Assembly: GCA_945903265.1 (NCBI GenBank)
Contig: CAMDNQ010000019.1
Location: 1 to 64,000, forward strand
Reading direction: 5' to 3'
DNA: 64,000 nucleotides
Origin: Candidatus Sulfopaludibacter sp. SbA3
Lineage (GTDB): Bacteria; Acidobacteriota; Vicinamibacteria; Vicinamibacterales; UBA2999
This document shows positions 59,270-64,000 of this stretch, piece by piece. The stretch's first letter is position 1. Each line of letters opens with the position of its first letter. The translations under genes and the position numbers were made by a program. The notes under the pieces are model-generated. The model saw nothing but the letters and a program-made list of their open reading frames with translations, did not search any database and was not told the origin of the DNA.

Positions 59270-60208
59270 CTACGGTTCCACGAGAGAGCGAAGGAACATC
59301 AGCACCGCGGTGCCGGCCGCTCGATCGTCGCGGCTCAGCGTCGGGACGATTCGGCTATGTGAGAGGCCAGGCGCGACGATGACCGTCGGTTTCTGTCCGG
59401 CGCGCGTGAGTGCCTCAACGAACAACTGGCTCTGGCGCTGAAGCGCTTTGGTTTCTCCGCCTGCGTAGATGACAAGCGCCGGCGGCCGCTTCGCCGCGGT
59501 GCTGAGGAGCGGCAGCACCGAACCCGCTTCGCGCCAATCGACATCGTCGGCCCTGCGCTGAAACCTCGCCGCATAAAATGCGGGATCGTCATCGTCGCCA
59601 AGACGATACGTCTCCTCGTCTGTCAGGTCATAACCAGCGCCGCTGACGGCAATAAGGCCGCGAATCGCCGACACCGGCACACCAGCGCGTGGCAGTAACT
59701 GCGGGTCCAGCGCCGCACGAGCGGCGAGCTGGGCGCCCGATGAATGCCCCATGAGCACGAGGGCGTTGTCGAGCGCACCGTATTTCGGCGCGTTGTCGCG
59801 CACCCACCTGACGGCCTTGGCCACGTCCTCAGCCTGTGTGCGCCAATCGACGTCGGGAATGAGTCGATAGCTGATGACGGCGGTGCCGAATCCGTGCTGC
59901 GCAAGAAACCGGCCGATGTTGCCGTAGACGTCAGCGCCGCCCACTTCGAGCGCCCGATCGCCCGACGTCCAGCTGCCGCCATGTATGAAGACGACCGCGG
60001 GCCATGGTCGCGATGCCGGCGCGGGCACGTAGAGGTCGAGGCGCTGCTTCGGGGAGCCCGTCGCCGGTTCGTAGGAAATGCCTCGAAAGATCTGGGACTC
60101 GGGCAGCGGCGCGCGCTTGTAGACGAAGCGCACCCCGATGAACTGAAGGGGTGCACACGAAGCCGAAGCGAGCAGGACCGCGAGGACGGTGAATAATCGG
60201 CGGGTCAC
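59270..60208 (-). CDS. Alpha/beta hydrolase, HSL-type esterase lipoprotein
   Basis: A 312-residue esterase with a lipoprotein signal (TRRLFTVLAVLLASASC; C18). The oxyanion motif is HGGSW (76-80). The nucleophile elbow is GHSSG with S156. The catalytic histidine is probably in GLSHSRI near the C-terminus, with an aspartate before it. This matches the hormone-sensitive-lipase/carboxylesterase branch. Its attachment to the membrane suggests cleavage of periplasmic esters. The start is GTG 60208, chosen because it opens the signal; the longer frame to 60511 crosses the divergent cytochrome gene. Confidence 0.9.
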   Translation of the reverse strand: MTRRLFTVLAVLLASASCAPLQFIGVRFVYKRAPLPESQIFRGISYEPATGSPKQRLDLYVPAPASRPWPAVVFIHGGSWTSGDRALEVGGADVYGNIGRFLAQHGFGTAVISYRLIPDVDWRTQAEDVAKAVRWVRDNAPKYGALDNALVLMGHSSGAQLAARAALDPQLLPRAGVPVSAIRGLIAVSGAGYDLTDEETYRLGDDDDPAFYAARFQRRADDVDWREAGSVLPLLSTAAKRPPALVIYAGGETKALQRQSQLFVEALTRAGQKPTVIVAPGLSHSRIVPTLSRDDRAAGTAVLMFLRSLVEP

Positions 60209-60363
60209 GACAACACCTGAACTGTCGGCGTGGCTGCGAGATCTTTTCGCGTCACGTAATAGCTGACAGTGCTGGTAACCGGCGAAGGGTGCGGCCCCAC
60301 AGATCTCAAGGTAATTCGACGATTCAGTAACGGCAGTGTACTTGCCCTCGATCCCACCGACAC

Positions 60364-60843
60364 ATGACGAAGTTGCTTCACTCCCTGTTTGCAGCAGGCG
60401 CCGTTGCGTGCATGGCCTGTGGCGGTGGAGGGGATGGGACGCCGAGCCCCGTGCAACCCTCGCCAGTCGCGTCACCTGCGCCGACGCCGACGCCCACACC
60501 GACGCCCGCACCGGCCCTCCAGCCGACGTTCTCGAGCATCAACACTCAGGTCCTCCAGGTGTGGTGCATCGGGTGCCATTCCGGGGTTGGACGGCCCCCG
60601 GATGGTGGCCTCAGGCTGGATGCGAACGCGGCATATGGCGAGCTCGTGAACGCGCAGAGCGCCGGCAAACCGTCAGCAGTTCGCGTTGTGCCGCGCGATC
60701 CTAGCGGCAGCTACCTCATTCAGAAGCTCGAGGGGCGCTCCGACATCATCGGCGATCGCATGCCGTTCGGCGGGCAGCCGTTGGCCCAGTCAGACATCGA
60801 CGTGATCCGCGCCTGGATCTCCCAGGGCGCTCCGAACAACTGA
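60364..60843 (+). CDS. Monoheme cytochrome c lipoprotein
   Basis: A 159-residue lipoprotein (signal MTKLLHSLFAAGAVACMAC). A Pro/Thr-rich linker with repeated PTPTPTP (about 30-55) leads to a small heme domain. The heme motif is CIGCH, followed by PPDGGLRLD and the family ending DRMPFGGQPLAQSDIDVIRAWISQGA. This ending is typical of planctomycete-type cytochrome C domains used in surface electron transfer. A gap of 155 bases before it separates it from the divergent esterase; no clear promoter is visible there. Confidence 0.9.
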   Translation: MTKLLHSLFAAGAVACMACGGGGDGTPSPVQPSPVASPAPTPTPTPTPAPALQPTFSSINTQVLQVWCIGCHSGVGRPPDGGLRLDANAAYGELVNAQSAGKPSAVRVVPRDPSGSYLIQKLEGRSDIIGDRMPFGGQPLAQSDIDVIRAWISQGAPNN

Positions 60844-60864
60844 CGACTCGAGCGTCGTTTTTTT
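60843..60864 (+). terminator. Rho-independent terminator of the monoheme gene
   Basis: ACGAC, a six-base loop and GTCGT are followed by seven Ts, directly at the stop codon of the cytochrome gene. Confidence 0.8.
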
Positions 60865-60873
60865 CTGGGGAAC

Positions 60874-60902
60874 TGGCGGAGAGGGTTGAGATTCGAACTC
60901 AA
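60874..60902 (-). other. tRNA-Ser-like 3' fragment (T-arm, acceptor strand and CCA)
   Basis: On the minus strand the sequence reads TTGAG, TTCGAAT, CTCAA, a perfect T-arm. It is followed by an acceptor strand CCTCTCC with one extra C, then G and CCA. No matching GGAGAGG, D-arm or anticodon arm lies upstream within 100 bases. It is therefore a remnant, not a functional tRNA, and may mark an old integration site. Confidence 0.6.
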
Positions 60903-60957
60903 GTCCGGCGCGGTCCGCCTGAACCTCCAGGGTTCTCTCTAACGTTCAGCCCGGAGA

Positions 60958-63900
60958 CTAGCGGACCGTCAACATGAAGTTCTGCACGGCGTCCGCTCCC
61001 ACCCCGTTGGTCGCGGTGAACGTGATCGGGTAGAGGCCTTTGACGCCCGCTGCGGCGCCGCTCAGCATGCCCGTCGCCGCGTCGAAGGTGATGCCGCCTG
61101 GTAATGCGCCACTTGTCCCGAGCGTCGCAGGGGTGAATCCGGTGGCCTTGACCACGAATGTCTTCGCAACGCCGAGGGTAAACGTCGCCGCCGCGGCGCT
61201 GGTGAGCTTGGGCGCCTGAAGCACCGTTAGCGTGAAGGTCTGCGAGACCGTCCCCACCGCGTTGGTCGCGCGGAATGTGATCGCGTAGTTGCGGCCGCTC
61301 CCTGCCGCTGGTGTTCCGCTCAGCACGCCGGTCGTCCCGTCGAACGTGACGCCGGCCGGCAACGTGCCGATCCGGGTCAGGGTCGGCGTCGGGAATCCGG
61401 TGGCCGTCACCGTGAACGTGCCCGCCGTGCCCACGGTAAAGGTCGTCGATGCGGCACTGGTGATCGCGGCGGCCTGGTTCACCGTCAGCGTGAACTGCGA
61501 CACCGCCGGCGCCCCCACGCCGTTGGCCGCTGTGAACGTAAGCGGGTAGATACCGCTCGATCCCCCCGCCGGTGTGCCGCTCAGGATGCCGGTCGCCGGA
61601 ACAAACGTCACGCCGCCGGGCAGCGTACCGGTCATGGAGAGTGCCGGCGCCGGGAACCCGGTCGCCTTCACTGAAAACGTTTTCGCAATCCCGAGCGTGA
61701 AAGTTGCCGCCGTGGCGCTGGTGATCGCCGGCGGCTGGACAACCGTCAATTTGAAGGCCTGCGAGACGGTGCCTGCCGCGTTCGCCGCGCGAAGCGTGAT
61801 CGCATAGATGCGACCGGTCCCTGCAGCAGGCGTTCCGCTGAGCAGGCCGGTCGTCGCATTGAAGGTGACGCCTGCGGGCAGTGTGCCGATCTCGCTGAGC
61901 GTCGGCGTTGGCGACCCGGTCGCGGTCATCGCAAACGTTCCAGCGGCGCCGACGGTAAAGGTCGTCGCGGCCGCGCTGGTGATCACCGGACGCAGTCGCA
62001 CCTCGATCGTGACCGTCGCGGTTGCGTTCGTGTAGTTCGCCGCGTCGGTTGGCGTAAATGTGACCGAGAGCGTCTGGGAGCCTGCGGCCAGCACGGTGCC
62101 GGCCGGCGGCGTGTAGACGAACGTGCCAGGCACCGAGGCGGTGGCCTTCAACTGCGTGGCGCTCAGCGCCGTGCCATATGTGATCCCTGCCGGGGTCGCC
62201 CAGGCGATGGCCGGCGTCTGCTGATTGACCGTCAGCGGAACCGTGGCCGTGGCCGACGTGTACGTCGTCGTGTCCGTCGGCGTAAAGGTTACCGACAGCA
62301 TTTGAACTCCGGCGTTGGGCACGGTGCCCTCCGCCGGGGTGTAGACGAACGCGCCCGGCACCGCTGCAGTGGCGTTCAGCATGGGCGCGCTCAACGCGGT
62401 ACCGAAGGTAATGGCCGCTGGCTCCGGCCAGGTGATCGCGGGTGTCGCCGGACTGACCGTCAGCGCAACCGACGTGGTGGCCGTCGTGTAGGCCGCGGCA
62501 TCGGTTGGCGTGAACGTCACCGACAGCGTCTGGACTCCCACTGCGGGCAACGTCCCCGCCGCCGGGCTGTATACGAAGGCGCCAGGCACTGATGCCGTGG
62601 CATTCAACTGCGTCCCGCTGAGCGCCGTTCCGTAGGTGACCGCAGCTGGTGCCGGCCACATGATGGCCGGTGCCACCGGCGTGACGGTCGCGAAGATCAT
62701 CGCATTGCTGATGGTGCTCCCGGCGTGGAGCAGCGACGTGTTGACGACGAGAGGATACGTCGGCGATACCGCGCCCTGGTAAAACATCGTTCCGTTCTTC
62801 GAGTAGGTCACCGCTGAGCCGCTGACGGCGATGCGGAACACGTCGTTGACCGCGGCCGACGTCTCGGAGCGATACGAGCCACTTTCGCGGACTTCGACGT
62901 AGCCCGGCCACAGCAGCAGGCCAAAGTCGATGCCGGAAATCGTGTGAGCGCTCCCGTGGCTCAACCCGATCGCGCGTAGCGTCGCCAGCGTGTCGATCGT
63001 GAACTCCACGGCCCCGCCGTCGGCGCCGATGGTCTGTAAGGACACGGCGCCAGCATCCTGACAGCCGTCGCATCCGCCGGTCTTCGTCAGCAACGTGGTC
63101 GTGGCAGTGGCGTTGACCATCGCGGTCCACATCACCGGAACCCCGGGATTCGCCGGTGGCGCGGCGGTCGTGAACACCGCATCGGCGGATACGACGAGAG
63201 CTCCGGTGTCGTCTCTCGACAGCACTCGGTAGTGATACGGCGTCGAGGGCAACAGACCGGACAGATTCTGCGTGTGCGAGGTGACGAGTCCCGGATTGAG
63301 GGTCGTCGTCGACCCGTATCCCGACGTCGTACCGTACTGCACCTGAGAATCAGCACCGACGTTGGTGATCCATGTCACCACGGCGCTCGAGGACGTGATC
63401 GAGGAAACCGACACCGCCGAAATCGCCGGAGGCGGAGGGGCATTGAAGACGTTGACGATCTCAGGCGACGAGGTCGTCTGGTTGCCGCCGAGATCGACCG
63501 CTACCGCTGTCAGGGCGCGGCTCCCGTTCAGAGAGGTCGTCGTGTTCCACGTCGCTTGATACGGCGGCGCCGTCGCTATCGCGAACATCACGCCGTCAAC
63601 CTGGAAGATCACCTTTGAGACGCCCGTGTCATCGGCCCCAGGCGCGGTGACCGTTGTCGTGCCCGACAGCGTCGCGCCGCCGAGCGGCGCGCTGATCGAC
63701 ACCGTCGGGGCTGTCGTGTCGGGGGACGGCGGCGGAATCGCGCTCGCCTGACCACTGCCAGCGCCAGCGGTCCGGGCGGTCAGGTCGGTCCACGACACAC
63801 CCACGTCGGTCCCGTCGGTCGCGGCCCCCCTGTAGATGCTGGAACTGCCGAGCGCATAGTTGCCGCTCGCCGCGGCCGCGAAGCTGACGTCGGAGAACGA

Positions 63901-64000
63901 CTGCGGAAAGAAATTACCGGACGGATAGACCGGGGTGTTCACGCCGACGATCGCGTTGTTGGTGAATACCGCGTCCGGGAAATAGGTATCCAGCGTCAGC
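60958..64000 (-). CDS. Large repeat-rich surface protein, N-terminus beyond window edge
   Basis: The frame is open from the right edge to the stop at 60958, giving about 1014 C-terminal residues. The first part (PDAVFTNNAIVGVN, FFPQSFSDVSF) looks like the end of a parallel beta-helix. An Ig-like domain (DTTAPTVSISAPLGGATLSG) and a fibronectin-III-like domain (TSSSAVVTWITNVGADSQVQYG) follow, then a sandwich region with paired cysteines (GGCDGCQD). Three MBG-type repeats and four putative-Ig (He_PIG) repeats fill the C-terminal 570 residues. The GTG at 63942 is internal. An extracellular adhesin or polysaccharide-binding role is likely. Confidence 0.87.
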   Translation of the reverse strand, partial: LTLDTYFPDAVFTNNAIVGVNTPVYPSGNFFPQSFSDVSFAAAASGNYALGSSSIYRGAATDGTDVGVSWTDLTARTAGAGSGQASAIPPPSPDTTAPTVSISAPLGGATLSGTTTVTAPGADDTGVSKVIFQVDGVMFAIATAPPYQATWNTTTSLNGSRALTAVAVDLGGNQTTSSPEIVNVFNAPPPPAISAVSVSSITSSSAVVTWITNVGADSQVQYGTTSGYGSTTTLNPGLVTSHTQNLSGLLPSTPYHYRVLSRDDTGALVVSADAVFTTAAPPANPGVPVMWTAMVNATATTTLLTKTGGCDGCQDAGAVSLQTIGADGGAVEFTIDTLATLRAIGLSHGSAHTISGIDFGLLLWPGYVEVRESGSYRSETSAAVNDVFRIAVSGSAVTYSKNGTMFYQGAVSPTYPLVVNTSLLHAGSTISNAMIFATVTPVAPAIMWPAPAAVTYGTALSGTQLNATASVPGAFVYSPAAGTLPAVGVQTLSVTFTPTDAAAYTTATTSVALTVSPATPAITWPEPAAITFGTALSAPMLNATAAVPGAFVYTPAEGTVPNAGVQMLSVTFTPTDTTTYTSATATVPLTVNQQTPAIAWATPAGITYGTALSATQLKATASVPGTFVYTPPAGTVLAAGSQTLSVTFTPTDAANYTNATATVTIEVRLRPVITSAAATTFTVGAAGTFAMTATGSPTPTLSEIGTLPAGVTFNATTGLLSGTPAAGTGRIYAITLRAANAAGTVSQAFKLTVVQPPAITSATAATFTLGIAKTFSVKATGFPAPALSMTGTLPGGVTFVPATGILSGTPAGGSSGIYPLTFTAANGVGAPAVSQFTLTVNQAAAITSAASTTFTVGTAGTFTVTATGFPTPTLTRIGTLPAGVTFDGTTGVLSGTPAAGSGRNYAITFRATNAVGTVSQTFTLTVLQAPKLTSAAAATFTLGVAKTFVVKATGFTPATLGTSGALPGGITFDAATGMLSGAAAGVKGLYPITFTATNGVGADAVQNFMLTVR
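60961..62673. repeat. Two tandem domain-repeat arrays inside the surface protein gene
   Basis: About 62673-61992 holds three copies of a roughly 225-base unit encoding MBG-type domains (each with VTYGTALS or ITFGTALS and QTLSVTFTPTD or QMLSVTFTPTD). About 61990-60961 holds four copies of a roughly 255-base unit encoding He_PIG domains (each with TLPAGVTF or a close variant, and LSGTPA or LSGAAA). Copies differ at many codons, so they are not recent duplicates. Confidence 0.8.

Noticed and set aside
60864-60965. Complete tRNA-Ser gene
   Set aside because: Only the T-arm and acceptor 3' strand are present; there is no D-arm, anticodon arm or 5' acceptor strand, and one extra base interrupts the 3' strand.
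60961-62673. Regularly spaced repeats as a possible CRISPR array
   Set aside because: Units of 225-255 bases encode protein domains in frame and have no short repeat-spacer pattern.
60899-63130. 743-codon minus-strand frame overlapping the surface protein
   Set aside because: It is a frame-shifted reading of the MBG/He_PIG repeats with Arg/Asp/His-rich sequence; the other frame gives intact domains and continues to the window edge.
63942-64000. Surface protein starting at GTG 63942
   Set aside because: The frame stays open to the right edge with beta-helix-like sequence, and there is no signal peptide at that GTG.

Overview
The window looks like one piece of a high-GC, gene-dense chromosome from an Acidobacteriota-like soil bacterium, most probably near Vicinamibacteria. 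This assignment is inference from gene content: an Oar-like TonB receptor with a carboxypeptidase-regulatory domain, DUF6152-type proteins, exported metallo-beta-lactamase-fold hydrolases, TAXI-TRAP and tripartite tricarboxylate transporters, PEGA proteins and MmgE/PrpD proteins. No rRNA, complete tRNA, insertion sequence, phage module or CRISPR array was seen. No stretch above 300 bases lacks a gene.

Layout. 1-2871: TonB receptor, cut by the left edge. 3066-10677: a long minus-strand series made of a DUF6152 protein, a polysaccharide deacetylase, an ABM monooxygenase, a D-2-hydroxyacid dehydrogenase, an MFS carrier, two exported MBL hydrolases with altered zinc motifs, and a tandem pair of secreted paralogues. 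10835-17742: diheme cytochrome c, TAXI-TRAP transporter, DctA-type symporter and two related secreted proteins. 17752-22187: an exported amidohydrolase and a Tat-exported isocitrate-lyase-like protein, facing a Tat-exported ACMSD-like amidohydrolase and a secreted beta-sandwich protein. 22212-28707: TctCBA plus PrpD and an SDR, divergent from a class I fumarase. 28773-35390: DASS carrier, MBL hydrolase, NHL propeller, and SGNH hydrolase with a periplasmic binding protein. 35459-42323: DUF6152 protein and FAD monooxygenase, converging on a five-gene operon with a split ThDP decarboxylase. 42424-49220: GGT-like enzyme, SDR, beta-hydroxyacid dehydrogenase, and an SMP-30 protein divergent from a monoheme propeller protein. 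49290-60843: cupin, alcohol dehydrogenase, YeiH exporter, pseudokinase-PEGA/TonB-like pair, B3 MBL, lectin-fold lipoprotein, NHL protein, DoxX protein, esterase and monoheme lipoprotein. 60874-64000: a tRNA-Ser 3' fragment and a large repeat-rich surface protein cut by the right edge.

Taken together the genes suggest scavenging of organic acids and small organics. Five transporter families for carboxylates or organic acids sit beside matching enzymes, and a large share of the enzymes carry Sec, Tat or lipoprotein export signals, so much of the chemistry is probably periplasmic. Two regulatory habits recur. Many operon partners share an NTGA or TGATG stop-start overlap. Many first genes have a TANNNT -10-like hexamer only 6-7 bases before the start codon, which predicts leaderless mRNAs, and some divergent pairs share one TATA core read in both directions. 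Several kinds of intergenic palindrome separate the operons.
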